Shown in pieces: positions 45,501-58,200 of a stretch of 64,000 nt of DNA. Every line of letters starts with the position of its first letter. Position 1 is the first letter of the stretch. Position numbers and translations under genes: made by a program. Location of the stretch: contig JACEEZ010023411.1 in assembly GCA_016584305.1 (NCBI GenBank), positions 7,501 through 71,500 of the forward strand. The letters are read 5' to 3'. The notes beneath the pieces were generated by a model, which saw only the letters and a list, made by a program, of their open reading frames with translations, did not search any database and had not been told where the DNA came from. Source of the stretch: Chionoecetes opilio. Taxonomy: Eukaryota > Arthropoda > Malacostraca > Decapoda > Majidae.

Positions 45501-48340
45501 CACAGCACATCTATAGGAAAACAGTCTTTCCTTCAGAAGTAATAATAAAAGTAGAAGAATAAATAATAAAAAATAGAAGAATAGTGTGAATTAGAGTGTT
45601 AAACTAGATGACTTTGAAGAATATAAGGAAAAAACTGTTGATTAATTAGATAATGATGTGGTTGTGTAGTGCTGAATAGATTGACTTAGCAAATGCAAAA
45701 ATACTGTTATTTTGTGATAGGTTAAATAATGCTGCTACAACTTATTACAGTACTGGTTAGTTAAGATAGCTAGATGTTTTTAAGTGTTTACAGATTAGAC
45801 TTGATACTTTAACTACTGTACAATAGGACATACACACACACACAAACACGCAAACAGACAAATCAAAGCCAAAAACCAACAACCAAATAAACAGCAATAT
45901 CAAAAAACACAAACACAAAGCTACAACACATGTAAAACAAACAAACCAAGAGGCAGTAGCAGAGTGGTTAGTGTCTCTGAGTGGCGTTCTCGGTGACCCG
46001 AGTTCGATACCCAATGAGAACCAAAATCAACTTTAAATCTTTCTGCACCGTTGAGTGACTTAAGAACACCCACATGCCCTGCCCATCAACTCTACCTTCG
46101 ATTGCGAGTACATCGGAGGACACAGGGGGGCAGCATGACCCTCTAATCACAGGCGTTACTATAAAAATCCTGCCTGCGCCACCACGGGCGAGGACCATCC
46201 ATCACAGCCCTCAAGTGAACCTCCAGAGCCTACCACCCCACCCCTGGAGGTCACTGCCTACAGGTGTTATAGGCATAAGAAGAAGAATGAAAAAAAAAAT
46301 GAAAAAAAAAAAATAGAACTGAAAAAAATTGATAATACAAAATCAAGAAAACTAAGACCAACTCACTCTCACTCTCTCTCTCTCACACTCTCACACTCTC
46401 ACTCACTCACTCTCTCACCTCTCTATCCTTCCTCCTTCTTCTCCCCGGTGTTAGCTCCTCTTCCTTCACTCCCACCTCCTCCTTACTACCAACACGCACA
46501 GAGGCAGGAGAGGCGACACCCTTCTCACCCCCCTGCTCCTCCTCCTGGGTGTCTAGGGTGCCCGTGCGCTGCCTGGGTACATGGGGCGCCGGGGTGGGGG
46601 TGTCCGGGATCCCTCCAGGCTGGTGTCTGTGTCTCGCTGGAAGATTATTGCTGCAAGTACCCTCTCGTCCTCCTCCTGAAAATAATAATAATGATAATAC
46701 GTAATATCATTTTCACCCGAAGGCATACAGGAAAAAAAAAAAGATAAAATATGCCAAGAAAATTAAGAGTATCAAATGGGAATGTAACTTTGCTAGCATA
46801 TAACACACACACACACATGCACCGACAAATTAAAGCCAAACCAACCACCAAGAAATTTGAAGAAGAAAAACCACTCCTAAACAAATCAAGCAAGAAAGAA
46901 ATGGAAAAACTCAAATACAACACACAATAAAGAAAACCCAAAGATATAACCTTGTAAGATAATATGGGAAAATCTGACGTTAAACAGAAAAAGGAAGAAG
47001 AAAGAGAGCCCGTACGCACACCCACCGCATACACACATACATACACACACCCACACCTACCGCAGAGGAGACCGTGGAGCTTCCCTGGCGGCGCGGCGTG
47101 TGTTGTGGTGGTGGTGGTGGCGCCTCCCTGCCCCCTATCCTCCCCTTGGGGCTTGGCTTGGGCACCTTGGAGGGGGAGCGGGGGGAGGCAGCCACCTTGG
47201 GGGAAGACCTGGCTAGCGACGAAGGGGTAGATGACCTTGAGGAGGACCTAGGTGTGGGGGTCTTGACTGGGGAGCCTGGCTTGACCCGAGGCGACTCCAC
47301 GACCCCGTTCTTGAGTCTGGGTGAGGCCGTGGCCCCATCCCTGTGTTGCGGTGACCTGACGACCCCGTTCTGGTGCTTGGCTGACCTCGCGACCCCGTTT
47401 CTGATCTGTGGTGAGGGTAGATTTGACCTGTGTTGTGGGGAGGAGGCGGAGGATGAGGAGGAGCTTGTCACCCTCCCTGGGACCTTACTGGGGGTTCCTG
47501 TAGGGGTTGAGGTCTTGGAGGAGAAGGAGGAGGTAGCGGTGGTTTGCCTGCTTTGTCTTGCCGTACTACCCCTTGGCGGTGCTGGTTGCTTCCTGGGCGA
47601 GGCTACTGAAGGAGACGACACAGACACAGACGAGGCAGTTCGAGTGGAGGACGACTTAGTAGGGAGTGGCTTTCTGGCACCTAGGGAGGGTGTGCGTGTC
47701 CTAGGGCTCGGAGACTCCCGCGGCTCACTGGTGGCCTTGGTGATGCGCTGGGGGCGGGTGGTGGGTGGTGGGGGCCGGGCGCTGGAGGGGCGGGGCCGGC
47801 GACTGGGGGGGGTGCGGGCGTCACTGCTTGAGCCGGACTGAGATGCTGGGGAGGGAGGTTGTGGATGAGTAAAGTAAAGTAAAGTAAGTAAATAGACGAG
47901 TGATTCAAGGGAAGGGAGGTTGTGGATGAGTGTGAATAAACAGCCGAGTGATTCATGGGAAGGTGTGAGAAGAAGTGTGACGAGGTGAAGTATCGATTCA
48001 TTGGCACGTGAGATCAATGAGTGAATAGGTATGAGTAAAAGAAAAATATTATGCACGAGTAAGTACTGTTAATAGATCTATAGGTGAGACCGACTCATGG
48101 GAAGATGTGACTAAATAATATGGACAAGTGAACTCAGTCAACTTATACAGAACACGAAGAACATGGAACGAAACTTTAAACGTATGAACATCACGCACTT
48201 TTGACATACTTCATATAGTCAAACAAAACAATATAAATCCAAGCACTACACACAAACCTCGATTTCCCGGATATCGGATTTGCCGGACAAAATCCGAGGT
48301 CCGGGAATATGTCAGAGTCCAAGATTATTATTATTATTAT

Positions 48341-48383
<43 letters not shown>

Positions 48384-48898
48384 TACTTTGAAATGCCTGG
48401 CGCTGGTCGTAAATTGACAAAGTTGTCCGGCGGTCCGAGCGTCTCCTGTCACCCTTGGTCAGTGTCCGCGCCTTCCGCCAGGTGGCAGCATGCTCAGCGG
48501 TCGTATTGTTTACATTTGGGCACACAACATTCACGGTTCACCTGCACAGCCTCCGTTAGTCCCCCGACCCCCACTGCCCCTGGTGCAGGAACATCTCTGA
48601 GACTATTGAACACATTCTGCTGCCTCCCGCCAGGTGGCAGCATCTTCAGCGGTCGTATTGTTTACATTTGGACACACGACACTCACGGTTCACCTGCACA
48701 GCCTCCGTTAGTCCCCTGACCCCCACTGCCCCTGGTGCAGGAACGTCTCTTGAGACTATTGAATACTTTCTGCTGCCTCCCGCCAGGTGGCAGCATGCTC
48801 AGCGGACGTAAATGTCCGCGGCGGGGCAGTTGATATTGGCTGTTGCCGGACAGTAAATACTAGAGTAGGATAAACGCACGGGGGTGGGTAATGGCATT

Positions 48899-48931
<33 letters not shown>

Positions 48932-51157
48932 CCAAGGATAATTCCTGGACTGTTGCGATTCCCGGACATTTGCGGTTCCCGGACCAGTGCTCCCCCCTAT
49001 TAGTCCGGGAAATCGAGGTTTGTGTGTACAAACAAAACACATTAAAACTCACTGAATATCAAACGCAACACAAAACATCACACAATAACAAGGTAAGGTA
49101 ACATGGTAACAGTAGAAAAGCGCTCCACCCGTCACCCACCAGTGGTTGTCGCGGACCTGGCGGGGCGCTGGGCAGAGCTGGGCAGACGCTCCCCCCTCCT
49201 CCGCTGTGCCCCCTGCAGCCCCGACACCTCCAGCTGCAGGGCCTGAACCTCCCGCCGCAGCCCATCCAACTCAGCGCTGCGGGATGGATTGATTTAGCAG
49301 GATTGATTAGTAGGATATTAGTAGATTGATTGATTTAGTAGGATTGATTAGTAGGATATTAGTAGATTGATTGATTTAGTAGGATTGATTAGGATAGGAT
49401 TGATTAGTAGGATATTAGTAGATTGATTGATTTAGTAGGATTGATTAGGATAGGATTGATTAGTAGGATATTAGTAGATTGATTGATTTAGTAGGATTGA
49501 TTAGGATAGGATTGATTAGTAGGATATTAGTAGGATAGCATTGATTAGTAGGATTTAGTAGATTGATTGATTTAGTAGAGCAAATGAGGGAAGGAACTGG
49601 AACGGCGCTATGGGAGGCAGAGAGCATCGTGGCGTTAACCCCTTGAGGCCCAGAACGTTATTTCCATTGTAATTTGGGTACCATTAGACAATTTTTTGTG
49701 ACTATAAGTAATATTTTATAGATATTACCTATTCAGTATCCTTGTCCAATAACTAATTTTGTATATTTAGTTACTTTTCATAATTTTATGGCTCTATAAC
49801 ATACAATTTTATATAGCAAAGGAAAGATCTGGGTGTGAAGGGGTTAATGGATAATTAGTCGCCTGAAGGAATACTCATGCTGCTGAAAGTTTGTGTAAGT
49901 ACAGTGATACCTTGGAACTCAAACATTAATTTCAGGAGGCAGTTCAAATTCCAAAGCAAATTTTTCATGACCAAATTTACCCTAATTTGGTTATGAAAAA
50001 CACCAAATGGCAACCCTGAACGCAACGTGTTCCCGTGGCGTTTGCACAAATTCCAAGAAAACATTCAAATTTTGGAGCGAAATATTCTCGTTTTTTATTT
50101 TTTTATTCCATGTTGTTTGAGATGAGGGGTGTTCGAGTTCCAAGGTATCACTGTAGCTTGTAATCTGTAATAGTAAAGATGTCAAGTAGGATGGTAGATA
50201 ATACAGTCATTAACCCCCCACAGTGCCAGCGCCATCTATTTACAGCCGCGGGAAGGTGCACGCTCTGTGCCAGTTTATTTACGTCAGCGATTTTTATAAA
50301 TCGCTGTGGCCATATTTTGACTGGGAGGCTTTTCATACTATGTCAGGTCACTTTTCATACCTTGACCCTTCCCTTTCACTGACCATCACCCCCCACCAAG
50401 GGGGCTCGGCGGGTCCCCTTGGTGGGGTCGGGTCCCAAAGTTGGCACGACGGAAAGCTCAAAAAATTTGAAACCTTGAGCGCGGAAAAATCTGGCGCCTA
50501 AAAAGCATGGAAATAATGAGAGGCGAGTCCCAAAATGTATCAATTATGTGTTTTCTAATCGTTCTACAAACTTTCCAGCAAAAAAAAAATTCAAATATGC
50601 TCAGCACCAGAGGAAAGTTTTTGTGTAAAATGCTTGGCACTTTAAGGGTTAAAGTCTACACATAGTTTGGTGATTATGGTGACAAGGTCTAAAATTTCAA
50701 CTAAGTAAATAAATTTTGATTCTGATCGCTAACTTGAAATTTTGTGACCGAGTGTTAAGCTTATGGAAGTTCAATATTTCCTTCCCCTTTCCTGACCATT
50801 TAGTTTATGTCTTGGTAACTTAATACAAGTTTTTAGCACAAAGGCTGAATTCTGGCTACAGTGATACTAAAATTATTGTACACTCCAAAACGCTGACTTA
50901 TGAACAGAAAAAATAAATAAAACCCAATTCCACCTTCCAAAACACTGACTTATAAACAGAAAAAAATCACAAATCCTTTTTTCTTACACGTCATCCTTTT
51001 CCTGCAAAGAAAATAACAGCTGAGAAAGACACAACTATGAAAAAACTCTAGTAACAATCCCTTAACATGAGACAGACATAGGATAAGTGCATAAAAAAAT
51101 AGCCTACCGGTGCTATAGGCTCCAAAGGGGGAAAAAAAAAAAAAAAAAAAAAATAAA

Positions 51158-51243
<86 letters not shown>

Positions 51244-54200
51244 GGCAGAGACAAAGAGAGAGAAAAGTGACACCCTATAGCCAGCCTGGAGTCTCGTAAG
51301 GCAAGGCTGTGAGGGTGGTGGTTGTGGCGGTGGTGGTAGCAGTGTGCATGCATAAGACGGAGTATTAGGGTGCCACAACCTGACTAGGGAGAGGTGGCGG
51401 TGGTGGCGGTGGTGGTGGTGGTGGTTGTGGTAGTGGTGGTGGTGGAGGCAGTGTGCATGCATAAGACGGAGTATTAGGGTGCCACAACCTGACTAGGGAG
51501 AGGTGGCGGTGGTGGCGGTGGTGGTGGTTGTGGTAGTGGTGGTGGTGGAGGCAGTGTGCATGCATAAGACGGAGTATTAGGGTGCCACAACCTGACTAGG
51601 GAGAGGTGGCGGTGGTGGCGGTGGTGGTGGTGGTTGTGGTAGTGGTGGTGGTGGAGGCAGTGTGCAGCATGAGGCGAGTATAGGGTGCCACAACCTGACT
51701 AGGAGAGGTGGCGTGTGTAGAGGTGATGTAGGGAGTAGGTGCCACAACCTGACTAGGGAGAGGTGGCGGTGGTGGTGGAGGTCACACAGGAGGGATGCCT
51801 GCCGCCGGGTCTCCTCGCTGCGGCCACACACACCAGTGAGGAGAGAACAAAGGGTTGTCTTCTGGGGTGTTGCTATGTGAGGTGGTGAGGTGGTGTCTCT
51901 TGGGGTGCTGTTATGTGAGGTAGTGAGGTGGTGTCTTAGCTTCCTCACCACCTCTTAAAGTAATCGTCCAGACCCAATTTTGTTTTGCCGAATTATGTTG
52001 AATGTTTCAAAACACCTAATCCACCAAAAATAATTGATTTCCAGGCCTTATTTCCGTAAAAACACGACTTTTGTAAAAAGCGCGCGAAAAAAAAAAACTT
52101 CCCTCCAACAGGGAATACGACTGTTATTGATGCCGTCAGAACGGGGACGCCCGCAGACACTCTGTCTGACACCTGTCGGCAAATGTTATGATGAGCGATT
52201 GTACTTCGGTGTCAGACAGTGAATCTGTCGCTGTGACAGATCTAGAGTACGATGCTCAATCTGACACCGAAAGAAATGACGCTGGTCGCGTATACTATGA
52301 GGAAAACGAACCTCAGATTGTCATGGGATCCTATATGTTTGAGCCCGAGTACGAGGTGGATGAACAGGTGTTAGCAGAGCCTGAGGTTCAGCAGGAGGAC
52401 CTGGCACTTCTCCAAAATATGGATTGGTAAATAAGGTTAAACCATGTGTGTGTGGGAATCACAATGAAGGTACTTTCGAGAAAATCCTATGGTTAGTTTT
52501 GGATCTACAGTCAAACGTCATTACTCGGAAACCACACATACTAGCATTAACTACAGCATAGAGTTGGAAAATATGTGGGCGGGAAGGCAGAAAGTGTGAC
52601 AGCCACACCACCACAGGGTCTCTCACCACAGGGCACACCCACTCCACAACTGGTTTACTTGGTTTACTTAGTCTTGTTAAGAGGCAAAGCCTCACAGTCA
52701 TGGTGGTCCACCGCTGCTGCCAGTCCTGGCATCCCTGTCTAACAGGGCCACCTGGTCTGGTATGGTGTTGGACTGAGTCACTGTCTTACGGGGGGGCGCC
52801 GCCCTTTTCCAGCACACCCGTGTACACAGGCTCACCTCACACTCGTCGTCCCAACCCACACACTGGGTAGGCGACTAGTCGCGCTGCACACTCTCACCCA
52901 GTCTTTCACCCGATGTGTACCCTCACTACACACCGTTTCTCAACACAACTGCCCGCCCCAACACACTATAGGCGTGTATCACCCTACACACGCCACTCCT
53001 TTCCGTGTACAAACTTTTCTCAAAAGGCACAGCTGTCTTGCTGTACCCATAAAGGATGCATGCATGTGGCATATAGCAAAAAAAATCTATCAGAAACACC
53101 CAAATATCTTAAAGTACTATATTTATCTCTGTGTTTACGTGCCTCTCTGATCAGCGCGGGAAGATGAGCCTCCCTGATGCTACGTCACCGAGCCTGAGCC
53201 TGAGCGTCTGCAAACCTTGAGAGCGTCTTGAAAACTCGGGGAATTTGCAGATTATTTAAAAACGGCTGACTGGATACAAAAAGTGACGACGTATTGTTGA
53301 TATACTCGTTAATGGCTATGATTTGATTGCATTAAATCAGGAATGATGAAATGGTCTGGACGATTACTTTAACCCCTTAAGGCCCATAACGTCATTTCCA
53401 TTGTAATTTAGCTACCATTAGATTATTTTAATTAATATATGCAATGTTTTATAGATAATATGACCTGTTTAGTATCCTTGACCACTAGCTAATTTGGTAT
53501 ATTAAGCTATTTTTTGTAAATTTATGGCTAACAACAGACGATTTTATATAGCCAAGGAAAGATCTGGGCGTGAAGGGGTTAACTCTTTGAAATACTATGG
53601 CAGGGAGGGAGTGTGTCTATTCAGCTTGTTTGTACACCTTTCAATACTAAGCAGTTTGTGGGAGTGTGGTAGTGACTCACAAGTTATGAGTCTCTAGGGA
53701 GAATAACTGTGCCAGCATTCCCCTATTTACCTACATGACTGGTTCCTGGGATGCATTCGTAACTCGGAAATGTTGGTAAGTCCAACATCGCTCGTCAATA
53801 TTGAATACTGTAACTGTACACTACATTATGAAGAATTTTTTTACAGAACGTCTATACACTAATAACAGCCTAATTACACACAGCCCTCGTTTTCCCGGAC
53901 CTCCATTTCCCGGATATCGGATTTGCCGGACAAAATCCGAGGTCCGGGGATATGTCAGAGTCCCGGACAAATGCCTGGTCCAGTCCGTTTATCGACAAAT
54001 TTGTCCAGCGGTCCGAGCGTCTCCTGTCACCCCTGGTCAGTGTCCGCACCTCCCGCCAGGTGGCAGCATGCTCAACGGTCGTATTGTTTACATTTGGGCA
54101 CACGACTCTCATGGTTCACCTGCACCGCCTCCATCAGTCACCTGACCCCCACTGCCCCTGGTGCAGGAACGTCTCTGAGACTATTGAACACTTTCTGCTG

Positions 54201-55219
54201 CCTCCCGCCAGGTGGCACCATGCTCAGCAGTCATATTGTTTACATTTGGGCACACGACACTCACCGTTCACCTGCACCGCCTCCGTCAGTCCCCTGACCC
54301 CCACTGCCCCTGATGCAGGAACATCTCTGAGACTATTGAACAGTTTCTGCTGCAGTGTCTGCGCTTCCACTCCCACCGTGTAGTGCTACACTCTCACCTC
54401 CTCGCCCTGAACGTCGCCACCTGTGACCTGCCCACCCTGCTGGAGGCGGCTGGCGTCCCCCCCTCTCGGCAACAAGCTGTCATCCGCCTCACCTGTGCCT
54501 TCCTGAGGAAGACAGGTCAACTACAGCGCCTGTGATAGCATCATAGGACATCACCAGGGCTCATAGAGTTCCCCAAGGGATCCTCGCAGCCCTAAAAACA
54601 ACAACAAAGTGACGTAAAAGTCCGCGGCGCGGACTGTTGATATTGGCGGTTGCCGGACAGTAAATACTAGAGTAGGATAAATGTCCGGGGGTGGGTAATG
54701 GCCTCAGACTGTTGCGATTCCCGGACTTTTGCAGCTCCCGGACCAGTGCTCCCCCCTATTAGTCCGGGAAAACGAGGGTTGTGTGTATCAGCAAATATAA
54801 AAGGGACGAGATATCAAAACATAAAGAGGCTTGCGGTGAATCTTGTTCAACTTCACCACTGAAAAAGGACGGAAAAATGCATTGTCTACACATTATACAG
54901 ACCTACAAGCCACTCTTTTTTTTCTACTATTACCTACCAGCCACTCTATTCCCACACACACATTCCCGCCCTCCACCACTCAACACTCACTCTTTCTTCT
55001 GTGCCGTGTCCTTGTAGTATATCCTGTCCTCCTTCAGGGTGTTGATCAGCTCCTGCAGACTCACACGCTCCCGCCGCCACTCCTCCTCCCGACCCTGCAG
55101 CTCAGACACACGAGCCTGCGCACACACGTACAGGCGCACATGTGAATGTAAGGAAATATACCTACACACACACACACACACATATAGGCACACTTGTGTG
55201 AAAATAAAGAAATATACCT

Positions 55220-55258
<39 letters not shown>

Positions 55259-58200
55259 GGCGCACTTGTGTGAAAATATATAGCTATAGGTCTATTTCTA
55301 TATAGCTAGGAAATTTCGACCCCTAAAAAAGGAGGAGGTCCGAATAATGTCAAAGTCCGAATAATGAGGGTCCGTATATGAGAGGTTTTACTGTATATAG
55401 ATGCGGAGACAGGACCACACAAATATAGATCAGGCCCTGTATACTAAAGCTAGGTAAATACTAATAGGTAAACACATACACAAACTTGCATATATATATA
55501 GAACACACCATATAGATGCGAGGACAGGACCACATGAGTATAGATCAGGCTACGTATACTGAAACTAGGTAAATACAAATAGGTAAATTCCCGGCCTCCT
55601 GTAGCTTCCTTATGTTCTTAATTAGGTAACTACAAATAGGTAAATACATATACACACACCTGCAAGAGTGTTGAGCTTTCCCCGGCCTGCTCCGAGTGCC
55701 TGCCCAGGGCCTCCGTCAGCTGCCGGTGTTGGCCCTCCCAGCGCGCCACCTCCCCCTCCCTCCGCTCCACCTCACGGATCAGCTCCGCGCGACTCAGACC
55801 CTCGTAGCTACCTGGTGAAGAGAGGCAAGGGGAGTGTGGTGAGTGGTGGTGGTGAGAGATAGGGGGGGGGGGGGGGGTAGATAATGGGTGGTGGTGGTGG
55901 TGGAGAGGGAAGGTAAAATAGAAGCAGAAGAGAATGCTATTTGAAACGTTACAAAAAATCATCTATGTCTCATAAGTTCGGTAAATTTCCAGATGAACAA
56001 CGAACTTCCATTGATGGACGAAACTTTTTTTTCTGGTAAGTTTTGATGTGTTTTGAATTAATCTGCTAACCATTTCTGTGACAAATCTTTTTTTTTTTTT
56101 GCAACAAAAATAAAAATAATAAAAAAATTGAACCTAACAAACAAACCTATACCTAACCCTTACCTAACCTAACCTAACCTATACCTAACCTAAACTATAC
56201 CTAAACTAACCTATACCTAATCTAACCTACCCTTTACTTAAAAAATAAAAATGACTTTTTTTTTTTTTTTTATGATTTGCGACAGAAACGGTTAACAGAT
56301 TAATTCAAAACACATCAAAACTCAGCAGAAAAAAATTGTTTCGTCTACCCAAGTGAATTCAGTGTCAAACTGGAATAATACCATAAGTTCATTCCATCTC
56401 TCTCTCTCTCTCACCTTTGACCTCCTCCGTAAGGCCCAGCACCCTCTCAAGGTCACCCATCAGCTTCTCCTTCTCCGTCATAAGCACAGACACCTGGAGA
56501 CTCAGCCTGGCATTCTCCTCCTCCAGCAGCGAGAGGGCGTGACGGAGACTCGCCGACGGAGACTCCTGCCCATCACCCCCCCCTCGCTTGTCCTGGGGTG
56601 CCTCCCTGCCCTCTCGTCGCCCCCGCATGGAGTGGTATGGGCGAGTGGGTGTTGTTGTGGCGTTGATGGTGTTGTGGTGTGGTGGTGGAGGTAGTGGTGG
56701 TGGTGGCGGGTGCTGTTCTGTGGGGTAGTACTGTGGGTGGTGGTGCTGCTGCTGCTGTACAATGTTGAGTTGGTTCCGCAGTCTCACCACCTGCGGGAAA
56801 TTGCGTGTTATATTCCGTAATGAAACACTGAATAATAAAACGTTAAATATTCCCTGATGCAAGACTGAATAATAAAACATTGAATATTCCCTAAAGAAAC
56901 CCTGAATAACAAATAAAGAGAGAGAGAAGGACTGAAACGTAATACAGCTAAGTATTAATTATCCGACCTTGGGGGGACCGAAGGTAAGTCGGATAATTGG
57001 AATAGTCGGATGTTCGGATATCACAGTAACCATAAACGTAAGGACAAAATGGTATAGAACATAAAAGATGCAGCTCTTGAAGGCCGATCCAGTGGCATAC
57101 GCGAAAGTAAAATTCGTGCATAAATAAAGCCACAAATCAATGTATAAATGGCCAAAGCAAGACACAATGTGGTGGTGAAAAAAGTCGGTTGTTTGGACAA
57201 GTCGGATGTTTGGAGGTCGGATATTGGGAATTTGGCTGTATGTACTAAGCAAAATAAGAGAAATTAAGAACGGGATTGAAGCATACTATGTGTAACTATT
57301 TAGAAAGCTACTTAATCTCCAAAGACAGGACATTTAACCATACAGGGAGGAAAGATTAAAGTGTAAAATGCTTCAATCTTAAAATCATGACTTGGCCTTA
57401 ATACTAAATTAGTTAATACTTAATACTAAACACCAAGACCTAATACTAAAACCCAAAATAAAAGTACGATAAAGGGAGGAACACAGAGCCTCACCATCCA
57501 CCACCATCTCCTGAACCTCCAACACAGAAACTCACGGCTCTTGTAGCTTCCTTATTTTCTTTCGTTCTTATGTAATCCAAGGCCAAACACAACACACCAC
57601 CCACCGACCTCACCTCCTAACTACGCTACTAACAAACTAATTATACGATAAAACACAAACTAAAAGTACGATAAAGGGAGGAACACATCATCTCACCACC
57701 TACCACCATCTCCTGAACCTCCAACACAGGGACTCACGGCCTCTTGCAGCTTCCTTATTTTCTTATGTTCTTATGCAATACAAGGGCCAAAATACCACCC
57801 ACCCCACCCTCACCTCCTGATAGTAAGTCTCGGCCTCAATCTTCATCTCATTGAGGGCCGTGGCTTTGGCCGAGGCATGCAGTCTGGCCAGCTCTGCCTC
57901 CTTGGCCCTCAGTGTGGCCTCCAGGCGCGACACTCGGAGCTTCAGGCTGGCCACCACGGACGCCCCCTTGTCCGTGAGCTTCCGGCGAGCCTCGTCATTC
58001 TGGGGTTTTTTGGTTTGGGGTTGGGTTGGGTTAGTCTAGGGTACACGGCAAGGGTATCTATTGTTGTTGTAGTTGTGGGGGAAAAAATCGTAAACATTAA
58101 CTGAAATATCATTTTCAGCTTAATCCACTAAAAAAAATGATACCACACACACACAATACACAACCAGAGCTGGGCAGTATTTAAATACAATTGTGTATTT

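Noticed and set aside
47074..47841. 255-residue plus-strand Gly/Val/Leu/Glu frame
   Set aside because: Exact mirror of the Ser/Pro-rich minus-strand IQCE-like exon 9, which has matched splice sites and phases.
53801..54383. Plus-strand frames of 114-143 residues as a host gene
   Set aside because: They lie entirely within a TA-flanked element present twice in the window and resemble a retrotransposon fragment.
56959..57252. 97-residue minus frame
   Set aside because: Falls within a MITE also present at 38748-39120; no coding conservation evident.
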